64,000 nt of DNA from Limnohabitans sp. MORI2 (GCF_027925025.1 NZ_AP027058.1:1240001-1304000), one strand, 5' to 3'; counted from the first letter of the stretch, positions 15,653-27,282 are shown. Numbers and translations: made by a program. The notes: generated by a model not told the origin, from the sequence alone.

Positions 15653-17986
15653 ATGATTGCCCAAGAACTAGAAGTCAGCTTGCACATGGCCTTTGTCGAG
15701 GCCCGTCAACAAAGACACGAATTCATCACGGTCGAGCACCTGTTGCTCGCCTTGCTAGACAACCCCAGCGCCGCTGAAGTGCTGCGCGCGTGTTCAGCCA
15801 ATATCGACGATTTGCGCAAGTCGCTCGCCAATTTCATTGCAGACAACACGCCACAAGTGTCGGGCACGGAAGAGGTGGACACACAGCCTACGCTGGGTTT
15901 CCAGCGCGTGATTCAACGCGCCATCATGCATGTGCAGTCCACCGGCAACGGTAAAAAAGAAGTGACCGGCGCGAATGTGCTGGTGGCTATCTTTGGCGAG
16001 AAAGACTCTCACGCGGTGTACTACCTCCACCAACAAGGCGTGACGCGCTTGGATGTGGTGAACTTCATTGCCCACGGCATCAAAAAGAATGACCCACCTG
16101 AGGCCGTCAAAGGCGGTGAGTCGCAAGCCGAGCAAGAAGAGGGCAGTGCTAGCGGTTCTGAAAAGAACGAAAAGGCCTCTCCACTCGAGCAGTTCACCCA
16201 AAACCTCAACCAAGCTGCCAAAGACGGCAAGATTGACCCGCTGATTGGCCGCGATTACGAGGTGGAGCGCACCATCCAAATCCTGTGCCGCCGCCGTAAA
16301 AACAACCCGCTGTTGGTGGGTGAGGCCGGCGTGGGTAAGACCGCGATTGCCGAAGGTTTGGCATGGCGCATCACCCAAGGCGATGTGCCTGAGATCTTGG
16401 CGGAATCCATCGTGTACTCGCTGGACATGGGCGCTTTGCTGGCCGGCACCAAATACCGTGGCGACTTTGAGCAACGCTTGAAAGGCGTGATCAAGTCGTT
16501 GCAGGGCAAGACCAATGCGATTTTGTTCATCGACGAAATTCACACGCTCATTGGCGCGGGGGCTGCGTCTGGCGGAACCTTGGATGCCTCTAACTTGCTC
16601 AAACCTGCACTGTCCAGCGGTCAGCTCAAGTGCATTGGCGCTACCACGTTCACTGAATACCGTGGCATCTTTGAAAAAGACGCGGCCTTGAGCCGTCGTT
16701 TCCAAAAGGTCGATGTGGTCGAGCCCACCGTGCCTGAAACCGTGGACATCCTCAAAGGCTTGAAGTCGCGCTTTGAAGAGCACCACAACGTCAAGTACGC
16801 TTTGGCTGCGCTGCAAGCGGCTGCTGAGCTGAGCGCCAAGTACATCAACGACCGCCACTTGCCCGACAAGGCGATTGACGTGATTGACGAGGCTGGTGCG
16901 GCGCAACGCATCTTGGTGGCGTCTAAGCGCAAGAAAACCATTGGCAAGGCCGAGATTGAAGACATCGTGGCCAAGATTGCGCGTATTCCGCCCGCCAATG
17001 TGTCCAACGACGACCGCAGCAAGCTGCAAACCATCGAACGCGATTTGAAGAGCGTGGTGTTTGGTCAAGACAAGGCCTTGGAAGTGCTGGCCTCTGCCGT
17101 GAAGATGGCGCGTTCGGGTCTAGGCAAAGCCGACAAACCGATTGGCGCATTCTTGTTCAGCGGCCCCACGGGCGTGGGCAAGACCGAAGCGGCCAAGCAG
17201 TTGGCCTACATCATGGGCATTGAGCTGATTCGCTTTGACATGTCTGAGTACATGGAGCGCCATGCTGTGAGCCGCCTGATTGGTGCGCCTCCCGGCTACG
17301 TGGGCTTTGACCAAGGTGGTTTGCTGACCGAAGCCGTGACCAAGAAGCCGCACTGCGTGCTGTTGCTCGACGAGATCGAAAAAGCGCACCCCGACATCTT
17401 CAACGTGTTGTTGCAGGTGATGGACCACGGCACGTTGACCGACAACAACGGACGCAAGGCCGACTTCCGCAACGTCATCCTCATCATGACAACCAACGCG
17501 GGCGCTGAGACCATGAACAAAGCCACTATTGGCTTTACCAACCCTCGCGCCCCTGGCGACGAAATGGGCGACATCAAGCGCTTGTTCACGCCTGAGTTCC
17601 GCAACCGTTTGGACGCCATCGTAGGCTTCAAGGCCTTGGACGAAAACGTCATCATGCGCGTGGTCGACAAGTTCTTGCTGCAACTCGAAGGCCAGTTGGC
17701 TGAGAAGAAAGTCGAAGTCACCTTCAGCGACACGCTGCGCAAGCACTTGGCCAAGAAGGGTTTTGATCCGCTCATGGGTGCACGCCCCATGCAACGCCTC
17801 ATCCAAGACACGATTCGCAAGGCCTTGGCCGACGAATTGCTGTTTGGTCGCCTCACCGAAGGTGGCCGCTTGAGTGTGGACATCGACGACAAAGAAGAAG
17901 TGCTGCTCGACATCACGCCTTTGCCTAAGAAAGACAAAGGCTCGAAAGGCGAAGCCAGCCACTCGGAAGAGCCTGCCACGAGCTAA
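15653..17986 (+). CDS. clpA: ATP-dependent Clp protease ATP-binding subunit ClpA
   Basis: 777 residues, close to the E. coli length. Unfoldase of ClpAP in the cytosol. Order of parts: an N-domain (residues 1-150) with the ClpS-binding surface, a linker rich in Glu/Ser, the D1 AAA+ domain with Walker A GEAGVGKTAIAEG near residue 222 and Walker B ILFIDEIH near 290, and the D2 domain with Walker A GPTGVGKTEAAKQ near residue 503, pore loop GYVGFDQGG near 545 and Walker B VLLLDEIEKAHPD near 570. Both AAA+ sites appear intact. The last ~20 residues are a Lys/Glu/Ser-rich tail. A terminator follows 40 bp downstream. Confidence 0.98.
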   Translation: MIAQELEVSLHMAFVEARQQRHEFITVEHLLLALLDNPSAAEVLRACSANIDDLRKSLANFIADNTPQVSGTEEVDTQPTLGFQRVIQRAIMHVQSTGNGKKEVTGANVLVAIFGEKDSHAVYYLHQQGVTRLDVVNFIAHGIKKNDPPEAVKGGESQAEQEEGSASGSEKNEKASPLEQFTQNLNQAAKDGKIDPLIGRDYEVERTIQILCRRRKNNPLLVGEAGVGKTAIAEGLAWRITQGDVPEILAESIVYSLDMGALLAGTKYRGDFEQRLKGVIKSLQGKTNAILFIDEIHTLIGAGAASGGTLDASNLLKPALSSGQLKCIGATTFTEYRGIFEKDAALSRRFQKVDVVEPTVPETVDILKGLKSRFEEHHNVKYALAALQAAAELSAKYINDRHLPDKAIDVIDEAGAAQRILVASKRKKTIGKAEIEDIVAKIARIPPANVSNDDRSKLQTIERDLKSVVFGQDKALEVLASAVKMARSGLGKADKPIGAFLFSGPTGVGKTEAAKQLAYIMGIELIRFDMSEYMERHAVSRLIGAPPGYVGFDQGGLLTEAVTKKPHCVLLLDEIEKAHPDIFNVLLQVMDHGTLTDNNGRKADFRNVILIMTTNAGAETMNKATIGFTNPRAPGDEMGDIKRLFTPEFRNRLDAIVGFKALDENVIMRVVDKFLLQLEGQLAEKKVEVTFSDTLRKHLAKKGFDPLMGARPMQRLIQDTIRKALADELLFGRLTEGGRLSVDIDDKEEVLLDITPLPKKDKGSKGEASHSEEPATS

Positions 17987-18025
17987 GCCCTCTGCGGTTG
18001 TTCATTCAATCGTTTCAACAAAAAC

Positions 18026-18057
18026 GCCGTCTGTGTTGCCACAGGCGGCATTTTTTT
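18026..18057 (+). terminator. Rho-independent terminator after clpA
   Basis: GCCGTCTGTG (18026-18035) pairs with CACAGGCGGC (18040-18049) through a 4-nt loop, with one G-T wobble, and is followed by A and a run of seven T. It separates clpA from the convergent YjgR-like gene. Confidence 0.88.
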
Positions 18058-18089
18058 ATGGGCTTGTTTATTGGTTTCGCGAAGGCGGT

Positions 18090-19631
18090 TTAGCGCTTGC
18101 GTCCACCCAAAATGCTGCCCATCACTCCACGCACAATCTCGCGGCCCACGGCCGAGCCGATGTTGCGCACAGCCGACTTGACCATGACTTGCGCCAGGCC
18201 CTGGCGCTGACCGCCGCGTGGGCCTGTGGAGCCGAACAGGGCTTCACCTAAACCAGACAAGACTTGGTCCGTCACCGACGGCTGTGCTGGCGCTTGGCCT
18301 GCGGGAGATATTGCTCCAGTAGCAGCGCCAGCCGCTGCAGGCGAACCAGCAGCAGGCGCTGCACCCTTGAGGCGCTCATAAGCCGATTCACGGTCCAAGG
18401 TTTGTTCATACACCCCAGCCACCAACGAGTTGGCCAGCAAAGCATGGCGTTGCTCTGGCGTGATGGGGCCAAGTTGGCTGCCGGGCAAGAGCACATAGAC
18501 CTGTTCGGTCTCAGACGGGCGGCCTTTGGCATCCAGCAAGCTGACCAAGGCTTCGCCCACGCCCAGCTCGGTGATGGCTTTTTCAATGTCGAGGCCCGCT
18601 TTGCCGCGCATGGTTTGCGCGGTGGCTTTGACGGCTTTTTGGTCGCGCGGTGTGAAGGCGCGCAAAGCGTGTTGCACACGGTTGCCCAACTGGCCCAGCA
18701 CGGTTTCGGGCACGTCCAGCGGGTTTTGGGTGACAAAGTACACGCCCACGCCCTTGGAGCGAATGAGTCGCACCATTTGTTCGATGCGTTCCAGCAGCAC
18801 TTTGGGCGCTTCGTTGAACAGCAAATGCGCTTCGTCAAAGAAGAACACCATCTTGGGCTTTTCGACGTCGCCAATCTCAGGCAGTTGCTCAAACATTTCA
18901 GAGAGCATCCACAGCAAGAACGTGCCGTACAGGCGCGGCGCGTTCATCAGCTTGTCGGCGGCCAAGAGGTTGATCACGCCCATGCCTTTGGCATCGGTTT
19001 GCATGAAGTCTTGGATGTTGAGCATGGGCTCGCCAAAGAACTGGTCACCGCCTTGGGCTTCGATCTCTAGCAAGGCACGCTGAATCGCGCCAATGCTGGC
19101 GGCGCTGACGTTGCCGTATTCGGTGGTGAACTCGCGTGCGTGTTCGCCCACGTGTTGCAGCATGGCTCGCAGGTCTTTGAGGTCGAGCAGCAGCAAGCCT
19201 TGGTCGTCTGCAATTTTGAAGACCATGTTGAGCACGCCCGCTTGGGTGTCGTTGAGGTTGAGCATGCGGCCCAACAACAGCGGCCCCATGTCGGTGATGG
19301 TGGCGCGAACAGGGTGGCCAGACTTGCCAAACACATCCCACAACGTGGTGGGGCAGCCAATGGGCTCTGGCATGGGCAGGCCGCGCTCTTGGATGGACGC
19401 TGCGAGCTTAGGAGGAATGTTGCCAGGCTGGCTGATACCTGCCAAGTCGCCTTTGACGTCGGCCATGAACACGGGCACACCGATTTTGGAGAAGCCTTCG
19501 GCCAGCGTTTGCAGCGTGACGGTTTTGCCCGTGCCGGTTGCGCCCGTGATGAGGCCATGGCGGTTGGCCAAGGCTGGCAACATGTGGCATTCAGTCGTAT
19601 TGCGGCGTGCAATCAGCATCGGTTCGGCCAT
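18090..19631 (-). CDS. YjgR/DUF853 family HerA-like ATPase
   Basis: 513 residues from ATG 19631. TTG at 19634 is also in frame. The Walker A motif [18 protein letters not shown] is at residues ~29-46, with [14 protein letters not shown] next to it, a text typical of DUF853. Walker B is [12 protein letters not shown] near residue 262. [18 protein letters not shown] and [15 protein letters not shown] are further family motifs. The C-terminal ~80 residues are a Pro/Ala linker and then a basic tail ending in GGRKR. HerA-like ATPases move DNA, but the role of YjgR proteins is not settled. It is divergent from yebC, with 69 bp between starts. Confidence 0.9.
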   Translation of the reverse strand: MAEPMLIARRNTTECHMLPALANRHGLITGATGTGKTVTLQTLAEGFSKIGVPVFMADVKGDLAGISQPGNIPPKLAASIQERGLPMPEPIGCPTTLWDVFGKSGHPVRATITDMGPLLLGRMLNLNDTQAGVLNMVFKIADDQGLLLLDLKDLRAMLQHVGEHAREFTTEYGNVSAASIGAIQRALLEIEAQGGDQFFGEPMLNIQDFMQTDAKGMGVINLLAADKLMNAPRLYGTFLLWMLSEMFEQLPEIGDVEKPKMVFFFDEAHLLFNEAPKVLLERIEQMVRLIRSKGVGVYFVTQNPLDVPETVLGQLGNRVQHALRAFTPRDQKAVKATAQTMRGKAGLDIEKAITELGVGEALVSLLDAKGRPSETEQVYVLLPGSQLGPITPEQRHALLANSLVAGVYEQTLDRESAYERLKGAAPAAGSPAAAGAATGAISPAGQAPAQPSVTDQVLSGLGEALFGSTGPRGGQRQGLAQVMVKSAVRNIGSAVGREIVRGVMGSILGGRKR

Positions 19632-19700
19632 CAAAAGTTCTCCATCACTTGAAAAGTAAAATAACCAGATAAGGTTAATTCAATTCAAGAGGATTTTTCG

Positions 19701-20416
<716 letters not shown>

Positions 20417-20420
<4 letters not shown>

Positions 20421-21709
20421 ACGTACTCGTTATTGGCGGCGGTGGCCGCGAACACGCTTTGGCGTGGAAAATTGCCCAATCCAACAAGGTGCAAAAAGTG
20501 TTTGTGTCCCCCGGCAACGGCGGCACAGCACGCGACAAGCGCTTGGACAACATTGACATCACCGACGTGGTGGCCTTGCGCGAATTTGCGCAAAGCAATG
20601 GCGTTGAGCTGACGGTGGTCGGGCCTGAGACGCCATTGGCAGCAGGCGTGGTGGACGAGTTCCGCGCCCACGGCCTGCGCATTTTTGGCCCTACCAAGGC
20701 CGCCGCGCAGCTGGAAAGCTCTAAAGCGTTCAGCAAGGCGTTCATGAAGCGCCACAACATCCCAACGGCTGAATACGAAACCTTCACCGACGCGCAAGCC
20801 GCGCACGACTACGTCAACGCCAAAGGTGCGCCGATTGTGGTCAAGGCCGATGGTTTGGCCGCCGGCAAGGGTGTGGTGGTGGCGATGACCGCCGCCGAGG
20901 CGCACGAGGCGATTGACTTCATGTTGCTCGACAACAAGCTGGGTGTGAGCCACAACGAAGGTGGCGCGCGCGTGGTGATTGAAGAGTTTTTGCAAGGCGA
21001 AGAGGCCAGCTTCATCGTCATGTGCGATGGCAAAACCGTGTTGCCCTTGGCCACCAGCCAAGACCACAAGCGCTTGCTCGACGCCGATCAAGGCCCCAAC
21101 ACGGGCGGCATGGGCGCGTATTCGCCAGCGCCCGTGGTCACGCCCGAGGTGCATGCCCGCGCCATGCGCGAAATCATTTTGCCCACCATCAAGGGCATGG
21201 AAAAAGACGGGATTCCGTTCACCGGCTTCTTGTACGCAGGTTTGATGATTGACCCACAAGGTCACGTTAAAACCCTCGAGTTCAACTGCCGCATGGGCGA
21301 CCCCGAAACCCAGCCCATCATGGCTCGCTTGAAAACCGATTTGGTTGATGTGTTGCTGGCCGCTACGGCCAACCACGCGGAAACCCGCTTTGACGATTTC
21401 GAACTGGAATGGGACCGCCGCACTGCCATTGGCGTGGTGTTGGCCGCACACGGCTATCCCATGAGCCCGCGCAAGGGTGACGCCATCACCGGCTTGCCGC
21501 AAGACAGCGACGATGTGGTGGTGTTCCACGCCGGCACGCAGATGAAAGACAGCCAAGTGCTCACCAGCGGTGGCCGCGTGTTGTGCGTGACCGCTTTGGG
21601 CGGTACTTTGAAGCTGGCGCAGCAGCAGGCCTACGACACCATCAAAGGCATTCACTTTGATGGTGTGCAGTACCGCAGTGACATTGGCTACCGCGCGATT
21701 GCGCGATAA
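20417..21709 (+). CDS. purD: Phosphoribosylamine--glycine ligase
   Basis: 430 residues. Makes glycinamide ribonucleotide from phosphoribosylamine, glycine and ATP in purine synthesis. The N-domain opens with [18 protein letters not shown]. The ATP-grasp region has [17 protein letters not shown], a Gly-rich phosphate clamp, [11 protein letters not shown], and the PurD signature [13 protein letters not shown]. The metal-binding end is [12 protein letters not shown]. All key residues seen. Start overlaps the stop of yebC, so the genes are translationally coupled. Confidence 0.98.
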
Positions 21710-21719
21710 GCAGTAGACC

Positions 21720-22370
21720 ATGAGCAGCGAATTCGCCAAACCTCTTGCCGTGCAATGCAAGCCCCAAGCGTGGGCCGCATGGTTGGTCAAGCTCATGGGC
21801 TGGAAGATCGAGTTTGACGGCTTGCCCACCAAACAAGGCGTGCTCATTGGCTACCCCCACACCAGCAACTGGGACTTCGTCACCATGATGCCGGTCAAGT
21901 GGGCGGTGGGTTTGCCGGTGCAGTTTTTTGCCAAGGAGAGCCTATTTCGCATCCCGCTGTTTGGCCGCTGGATTCGCTTCATTGGCGCTGTGCCAATTGA
22001 CCGTTCATCCCCCAAAGGTGTGGTGGGTGAGATGGTGGATGCCTTGAAGACCCACAAGCAAAACGACGGGTTTTTATGGATTGGTCTTTCACCCGAAGGC
22101 ACGCGCAAGCTGACCGATGGCTGGCGCAGCGGCTTTTACCAGCTGGCTTTGGGGGCCGATGTGCCGTTGCTCATGCTACGGATTGACTATGGCCAAAAAG
22201 TAGCCAAGATCAATGACTTCTTGCGATTGAGCGGCGACGTGCAAGCCGATTACGCCCACATTGCCCAGGTGTACGAAGGCGTTCAGGGCTTTCACATCCA
22301 CCAAGCTGCCCCCATTCGACCTTTGCCACCGCGTACCCCTGCGGCCAACGACGCGTCGACAACTCGATAA
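21720..22370 (+). CDS. PlsC-like lysophospholipid acyltransferase family protein
   Basis: 216 residues. The acyltransferase catalytic HX4D motif is HTSNWD near residue 47 in [29 protein letters not shown] corresponds to block II, and [12 protein letters not shown] near residue 120 is block III (S-P-E-G-T-R), which binds the glycerol phosphate. The protein is short and lacks clear membrane spans, so it is likely peripheral. It lies between purD (10 bp) and hemF (10 bp). The exact acceptor is not known. Confidence 0.88.
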   Translation: MSSEFAKPLAVQCKPQAWAAWLVKLMGWKIEFDGLPTKQGVLIGYPHTSNWDFVTMMPVKWAVGLPVQFFAKESLFRIPLFGRWIRFIGAVPIDRSSPKGVVGEMVDALKTHKQNDGFLWIGLSPEGTRKLTDGWRSGFYQLALGADVPLLMLRIDYGQKVAKINDFLRLSGDVQADYAHIAQVYEGVQGFHIHQAAPIRPLPPRTPAANDASTTR

Positions 22371-22380
22371 GCCACTCACG

Positions 22381-23337
22381 ATGACCACCACGCCCCACGA
22401 CCCTAGCCATGCACACGTTGTAGCGGCTGCCCGCGACTACCTGGTTGGCCTACAAAGCCGCATCACCGATGCGATTGAAGCCAAAGATGGGCAAGCCAAG
22501 TTTTTGACTGACCACTGGGAAAAAGGCCCGGGCGAGCAGCTGCAAGGCAACGGCATCACAAAAATCTTAGAAAACGGCCCGGTGTTTGAGCGTGCCGGCT
22601 GCGGGTTCTCGCATGTGCGTGGCCCGAAGTTGCCACCCTCAGCCACGCAACACCGACCTGAGTTGGCCGGTGCGCCGTTTGAGGCCATGGGCGTGTCGTT
22701 GGTGTTTCACCCGCGTAACCCCTATGTGCCCACGGTGCACATGAATGTGCGCATGATTGCGGCCACGCCTGCCAATGGCAAAACCGTGGCGTGGTTTGGC
22801 GGCGGTATGGACCTCACGCCTTACTACGGCTTTGCCGAAGACGCCAAGCATTTCCATCAGGTCTGCCACGATTCGCTGCAGCCGTTTGGCGCAGACTTGT
22901 ACCCACGTTTCAAAACTTGGTGCGACGAGTACTTCTGCAACAAGCACCGCAGTGAGCAGCGCGGTATTGGCGGCATCTTTTTTGACGATTTTTCTGAGCT
23001 GGGCTTCGAGCGCAGCTTTGAGATGCTGCAAAGCGTGGGCGATGCCTTTTTGCAGGCCTATTTGCCCATCGTCGATCGCCGTGTGAACACCCCTTATGGC
23101 GAACGCGAGCGCAACCACCAGTTGTACCGCCGTGGCCGCTATGTGGAGTTCAACCTCGTGTGGGACCGTGGCACGCACTTTGGCTTGCAGTCGGGTGGGC
23201 GCACCGAGTCCATCTTGCTGTCCATGCCGCCGTTGGTGAGCTGGTCGTACCAGCACCAGCCAGAGGCAGGCACGCCCGAACACGACTTGCTGCACGACTT
23301 TTTGCAGCCGCAGGACTGGCTGGCGCGCCAGCTTTAA
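22381..23337 (+). CDS. hemF: Oxygen-dependent coproporphyrinogen-III oxidase
   Basis: 318 residues from ATG 22381. The frame is open further upstream, but that part overlaps the acyltransferase gene and has no family likeness. HemF makes protoporphyrinogen IX from coproporphyrinogen III in heme synthesis, using O2. Signatures: [38 protein letters not shown] with the conserved Asp, and the C-terminal [20 protein letters not shown] with [10 protein letters not shown]. Complete. An aerobic or microaerobic lifestyle is consistent with this enzyme. Confidence 0.97.
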   Translation: MTTTPHDPSHAHVVAAARDYLVGLQSRITDAIEAKDGQAKFLTDHWEKGPGEQLQGNGITKILENGPVFERAGCGFSHVRGPKLPPSATQHRPELAGAPFEAMGVSLVFHPRNPYVPTVHMNVRMIAATPANGKTVAWFGGGMDLTPYYGFAEDAKHFHQVCHDSLQPFGADLYPRFKTWCDEYFCNKHRSEQRGIGGIFFDDFSELGFERSFEMLQSVGDAFLQAYLPIVDRRVNTPYGERERNHQLYRRGRYVEFNLVWDRGTHFGLQSGGRTESILLSMPPLVSWSYQHQPEAGTPEHDLLHDFLQPQDWLARQL

Positions 23338-23349
23338 ACCGCATAGAAC

Positions 23350-23952
23350 ATGAGCCACAAGCCGAGACTTGGTGTGTTTGGCGGTGCGTTTGACCCGCCG
23401 CACATCGCGCATCTGGCATTGGCGCAGCACGCCATGGCGCAGTTTGGCCTGCAGCAGTTGCGCATCATCCCCACGGGGGACGCTTGGCACAAAGACCACA
23501 CGCTCACCGCGTCGCCACACCGCTTGTCCATGGCGCGTCTGGCGTTTGAAGGCCAGTCGAACGTGGTGGTGGATGACCGCGAAATCAACCGCGCAGGCGC
23601 GACCTACACCTACGACACCTTGCTAGAGCTCAAGGCCGAGCACCCCAATGACGACCTGTTTTTGTTCATTGGGGCCGATCAAGCCAATGCCTTCAAGACT
23701 TGGCATCGTTGGCAAGACATTTTGAAACTCGCTACCTTGGTGGTGGCGCAGCGGGGTGGGGCGGCACAGTGGCACAATGTGGTATCGCCCGATGTGCAGC
23801 GGCTGGACATGCCCAGCCTCAAGGTGAGCGCCACTGACATTCGCGCCCACTACGCCCAGCACACGGTGGCGCAACCGCCTTTTTCAAACTGGTTGCCCGC
23901 TTCGGTGCAGCATTACATTGAACAACACAGCCTCTATAGATTGAACCGATGA
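23350..23952 (+). CDS. nadD: Nicotinate-nucleotide adenylyltransferase
   Basis: 200 residues. Forms nicotinate adenine dinucleotide from nicotinate mononucleotide and ATP in NAD synthesis. The adenylyltransferase motif GGAFDPPHIAHLAL (GxFxPxHxGH type) is at residues ~10-23, and the ISSTxIR-type motif appears as VSATDIRAHY near residue 158. LFLFIGADQANAFKTWHRW is a NadD-specific stretch. It overlaps rsfS by 4 bp (ATGA). Confidence 0.96.
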   Translation: MSHKPRLGVFGGAFDPPHIAHLALAQHAMAQFGLQQLRIIPTGDAWHKDHTLTASPHRLSMARLAFEGQSNVVVDDREINRAGATYTYDTLLELKAEHPNDDLFLFIGADQANAFKTWHRWQDILKLATLVVAQRGGAAQWHNVVSPDVQRLDMPSLKVSATDIRAHYAQHTVAQPPFSNWLPASVQHYIEQHSLYRLNR

Positions 23953-24671
23953 ACGATACAAGCGCTAAAAAAGACGTCCAAAAACTGCAACGCACCGTGG
24001 TGGATGCGCTGGAAGACGTCAAAGCCCAAGACCTCCAGGTGTTTGACACCGAACACCTGTCCTCGCTGTTTGAGCGCGTCATCGTGGCCTCGGGTACGTC
24101 CAACCGTCAAACCAAAGCCTTGGCCTCCAGCGTGCGCGACAAAGTGCGTGAAGGCGGTTTTGGCAAGCCTCGCATCGAGGGCGAAGACAACGGTGAGTGG
24201 ATCATTGTGGACTGCGGCCCAGTGGTGGTGCACATCATGCAACCCACCATCCGAAGCTACTACAACCTCGAAGAAATTTGGGGCGAAAAGCCTGTGCGTT
24301 TGAAGTTTGGTGCGCCTAAGCCTGTCAAGGCCGCTGAGCCTAAAGAAGATACTCCTGCCAAGAAGTCGGCTGGCAAAAAACCTGCGACTAAGAAAGCTGC
24401 TGCAGATAAGAAGCCAGCCGCCAAATCGGCAAAGCCTGCATCGCGTTCAGCGTCTGCTGGCTCGGCAAAAGCGGCACCCGCCAAAACAGCTGCTGCCAAA
24501 AAGCCCGCTGCCAAGACTGCCGCCAAGTTGCCCATCGTTAAGGTGGCACTCAAAGGCGCTAAGTCTTCGGCGAAATCTGCTGCGCGTGCCGCGACCACTG
24601 CGGGCAAGCCCGCAGCCAAAACTGCCGCCAAACGCCCAGCCGCTAAAAAGACCACTGCCCGCAAAGCATGA
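23949..24671 (+). CDS. rsfS: Ribosome silencing factor RsfS with long Lys/Ala-rich C-terminal tail
   Basis: 240 residues. The RsfS domain occupies residues ~8-115: [51 protein letters not shown] and YYNLEEIWG. This domain binds ribosomal protein uL14 and blocks subunit joining in starvation. Residues ~115-240 are an added tail of Lys, Ala and Pro (repeats like AAKK and PAAKTAAK), about as long as the domain itself. Ordinary RsfS proteins end near 105-120 residues. The tail resembles histone-H1-like domains and probably binds rRNA or DNA non-specifically, an inference. It is in a chain of ATGA overlaps with nadD and rlmH. Confidence 0.95.
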   Translation: MNDTSAKKDVQKLQRTVVDALEDVKAQDLQVFDTEHLSSLFERVIVASGTSNRQTKALASSVRDKVREGGFGKPRIEGEDNGEWIIVDCGPVVVHIMQPTIRSYYNLEEIWGEKPVRLKFGAPKPVKAAEPKEDTPAKKSAGKKPATKKAAADKKPAAKSAKPASRSASAGSAKAAPAKTAAAKKPAAKTAAKLPIVKVALKGAKSSAKSAARAATTAGKPAAKTAAKRPAAKKTTARKA

Positions 24672-25135
24672 AGCTGTGGGTCGTCGCAGTCGGCCAACGT
24701 GTGCCGGACTGGGCGCAAACCGCTTGGGACGATTACGCCAAGCGGTTTCCGTCTGAGCTGAAGGTCGAGCTCAAGGCCGTCAAAACCGAGCCGCGCAGCT
24801 CTAAAACGCTAGACACCATCTACGCCGCCGAGCGCGAGCGCATCGAAGCTGCCATTCCGCGCGGCTGCCGCATCGTGGCGCTGGACGAGCGCGGGACCAA
24901 CCTCACCACCGTGGCCTTGGCCGCCAAGCTCAAGCATTGGCAGCTCGAGGCAGACGATGTGGCCTTGGTCATTGGCGGGCCCGATGGTTTGTGCCCTGAG
25001 TTCAAAAAGCAAGCGCACGAGCGCATCCGCATTTCCGACCTGACCCTGCCACACGCCATGGTGCGCGTGTTGTTGGTGGAGCAGCTCTACCGTGCGTGGT
25101 CGATCAATGCCAACCATCCGTATCACCGCGAGTGA
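24668..25135 (+). CDS. rlmH: 23S rRNA (pseudouridine1915-N3)-methyltransferase RlmH
   Basis: 155 residues. SPOUT-type methyltransferase for position 1915 of 23S r[16 protein letters not shown] near residue 72, [14 protein letters not shown] near 100, and the knotted C-terminus [21 protein letters not shown] (ends with the conserved HPYHR/E) are diagnostic. The last motif contacts SAM and substrate. Overlaps rsfS by 4 bp. Confidence 0.97.
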   Translation: MKLWVVAVGQRVPDWAQTAWDDYAKRFPSELKVELKAVKTEPRSSKTLDTIYAAERERIEAAIPRGCRIVALDERGTNLTTVALAAKLKHWQLEADDVALVIGGPDGLCPEFKKQAHERIRISDLTLPHAMVRVLLVEQLYRAWSINANHPYHRE

Positions 25136-25152
25136 AGCAACTAGAGCCATAT

Positions 25153-25779
25153 ATGCCTGACTTCAAATTCGTTTATCTCGCCTCGCAGAGCCCACGCCGC
25201 CGCCAATTGCTAGAGCAGCTGGGTATTCGCTACGAGCTTTTGCTGGCTGATGAGCACGAAGACGCCGAAGCACTAGAAGTGGTGTTGCCCAACGAAGCGC
25301 CGCGTGCCTACGTGCAACGCGTGACCTTGCTCAAACTCGAAGCCGCCTTGGCCCGCATGCAGCGCCGCGGCTTGCCTTTAGCCCCTGTGTTGTGCAGCGA
25401 TACCACCGTGGCCTTGGGTAAAACCATTCTGGGCAAGCCAGACGATGCCAAACATGCTGCGCACATCCTCGGCACATTGAGCGGTCAAACCCACCGCGTG
25501 TTGACCTCGGTCGCCATGGGTACGCTCTCTAAAGCGGGCAAACCACTCAAAACAGAACAGGCTCTCAGCGTGTCCAACGTGCGCTTTGCGCCTTTGACGC
25601 GCACACAAATTCAAAGCTATGTGGCCAGCGGTGAGCCCATGGGCAAAGCCGGCGCGTATGCGGTGCAGGGCAGGGCGGCTGCATACATCGAGCACATCAG
25701 CGGTAGCTACTCTGGCATCATGGGGCTGCCGATGTTTGAAACCGCGCAGCTGTTGCGCGTGTTTGGATTCAAGGTTTAA
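25153..25779 (+). CDS. maf: Maf-family nucleoside triphosphate pyrophosphatase
   Basis: 208 residues from ATG 25153. A longer frame begins inside rlmH and is not supported. The Maf opening is [34 protein letters not shown] near residue 85 carries the conserved Asp. Maf proteins hydrolyse modified or non-canonical nucleoside triphosphates. Whether this is the dTTP/UTP (YhdE) or m7GTP (YceF) type is not decided here. Between rlmH (17 bp) and rng (12 bp). Confidence 0.93.
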   Translation: MPDFKFVYLASQSPRRRQLLEQLGIRYELLLADEHEDAEALEVVLPNEAPRAYVQRVTLLKLEAALARMQRRGLPLAPVLCSDTTVALGKTILGKPDDAKHAAHILGTLSGQTHRVLTSVAMGTLSKAGKPLKTEQALSVSNVRFAPLTRTQIQSYVASGEPMGKAGAYAVQGRAAAYIEHISGSYSGIMGLPMFETAQLLRVFGFKV

Positions 25780-25791
25780 GTTGGGTTCGCC

Positions 25792-27282
25792 ATGCAACAA
25801 GACATCCTCATCAACTGGTCGCCGCAAGAAACCCGTGTGGCCATTGTCGAAACGGGCGCGGTGCAAGAACTGCACGTCGAGCGCACGCTCGAGCGCGGCT
25901 TGGTGGGCAATGTGTACTTGGGCAAAGTGGCGCGTGTGTTGCCAGGCATGCAGTCGGCCTTCATCGACATTGGCCTAGAGCGTGCCGCGTTTTTGCATGT
26001 GGCCGATTTGATGAGCAGCGTGGCCGCACGCCACGCCGACAACGACAAGGGCGAGCCAGCCCCTGTCATGCCGATTGAAAAACAAGTGTTTGAAGGTCAG
26101 TCGATCTTGGTGCAAGTCATCAAAGACCCGATTGGCACCAAAGGCGCACGCTTGTCGTCGCAAATCAGCATTGCGGGCCGCTTGTTGGTGTTTTTGCCGC
26201 AAGACCAGCACATTGGTGTGTCGCAAAAAATCCCGTTTGAGCAGCGCGAGGCCTTGCGCCAACGCCTGCAAAGCTTGGCCGAAGCCACCGCCCCCGATGG
26301 CAAAACGGGTGGTTTCATTTTGCGCACCAACGGCGAAGATGCCAGCGATGCTGAGCTAGGTGAAGACATTGCCTACCTGCGCAAAACCTGGGCCCGCATC
26401 AAAGAAGCCTCGACCCGCTTGCCACCCAAATCTCTGTTGCACCAAGACCTGAGCCTGCTGCAACGCGTGCTGCGCGACTTGGTGAGCGAAACCACGCAAA
26501 CCATCCGCATTGACTCGGCTGAGCAGTTTCAAAAACTCAAAACCTTTGGCACGGAGTTCATGCCTAGCGCGGTGGACAAACTGCAGCTGTACAAAGGCGA
26601 GCGCCCGATTTTTGACCTCTTCAACATCGACGATGAAGTGGGCAAGGCCTTGGGGCGTCGCGTCGATTTGAAATCGGGCGGCTACCTCATCGTCGACCAA
26701 ACCGAGGCCCTGACTACGATTGACGTGAATACGGGCGGCTACGTAGGCGCGCGCAACTTTGACGAAACGATTTTCAAAACCAACCTAGAAGCCGCAGGCG
26801 CAATTGCCCGCCAACTGCGCTTGCGCAACTTGGGCGGCATCATCATCGCCGACTTCATTGACATGACCCGCGAAGACCACCGCGAAGCTGTGTTGGCTGA
26901 GTTTCGGAAACAACTCGCCCGTGACCGTGTGAAGACGATGGTGAGCGGCTATTCGGCCTTGGGCCTAGTGGAAATGACCCGCAAACGCACCCGCGAATCA
27001 CTGGCTCACATGCTGTGCGAGCCATGCCCCGTGTGCGAAGGCAAGGGCAGTGTGAAAACCACGCGCACCGTGGCCTATGACATCTTGCGCGAGATCTTGC
27101 GCGAGGCTCGCCAGTTCCATCCCAAAGAGTTCCGTGTCATTGCTTCGCCTGGGGTGATTGATGTGTTGCTAGACGAAGAAAGCCAACATTTGGCGGGGTT
27201 GAGCGACTTCATTGGCAAGCCGATTTCTTTGCAGCCTGAGGCGTCGATGTCGCAGGTGCAGTACGACATTGTGTTGCTCTGA
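25792..27282 (+). CDS. rng: Ribonuclease G
   Basis: 496 residues. Endonuclease of the RNase E/G family for 16S rRNA 5' end maturation and mRNA decay. An S1 domain lies at residues ~36-125 (GLVGNVYLGKVARVLPGMQS). The catalytic DNase I-like part has the metal-binding DVNTGGYVG near residue 305 and IIADFIDM near 350. The Zn-link is the CPVCEGKG motif within LCEPCPVCEGKGSVKT. It lacks the long RNase E scaffold tail. Last gene of the hemF-nadD-rsfS-rlmH-maf-rng series. No clear terminator is seen directly after it, only the paired repeat region. Confidence 0.96.
   Translation: MQQDILINWSPQETRVAIVETGAVQELHVERTLERGLVGNVYLGKVARVLPGMQSAFIDIGLERAAFLHVADLMSSVAARHADNDKGEPAPVMPIEKQVFEGQSILVQVIKDPIGTKGARLSSQISIAGRLLVFLPQDQHIGVSQKIPFEQREALRQRLQSLAEATAPDGKTGGFILRTNGEDASDAELGEDIAYLRKTWARIKEASTRLPPKSLLHQDLSLLQRVLRDLVSETTQTIRIDSAEQFQKLKTFGTEFMPSAVDKLQLYKGERPIFDLFNIDDEVGKALGRRVDLKSGGYLIVDQTEALTTIDVNTGGYVGARNFDETIFKTNLEAAGAIARQLRLRNLGGIIIADFIDMTREDHREAVLAEFRKQLARDRVKTMVSGYSALGLVEMTRKRTRESLAHMLCEPCPVCEGKGSVKTTRTVAYDILREILREARQFHPKEFRVIASPGVIDVLLDEESQHLAGLSDFIGKPISLQPEASMSQVQYDIVLL

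Noticed and set aside
15794..17068. 424-codon minus-strand frame
   Set aside because: Lies fully within clpA, whose motifs are intact. It is a shadow caused by codon bias.
22261..22380. N-terminal extension of the hemF frame
   Set aside because: Overlaps the acyltransferase C-terminus and has no likeness to HemF. ATG 22381 fits the family length.
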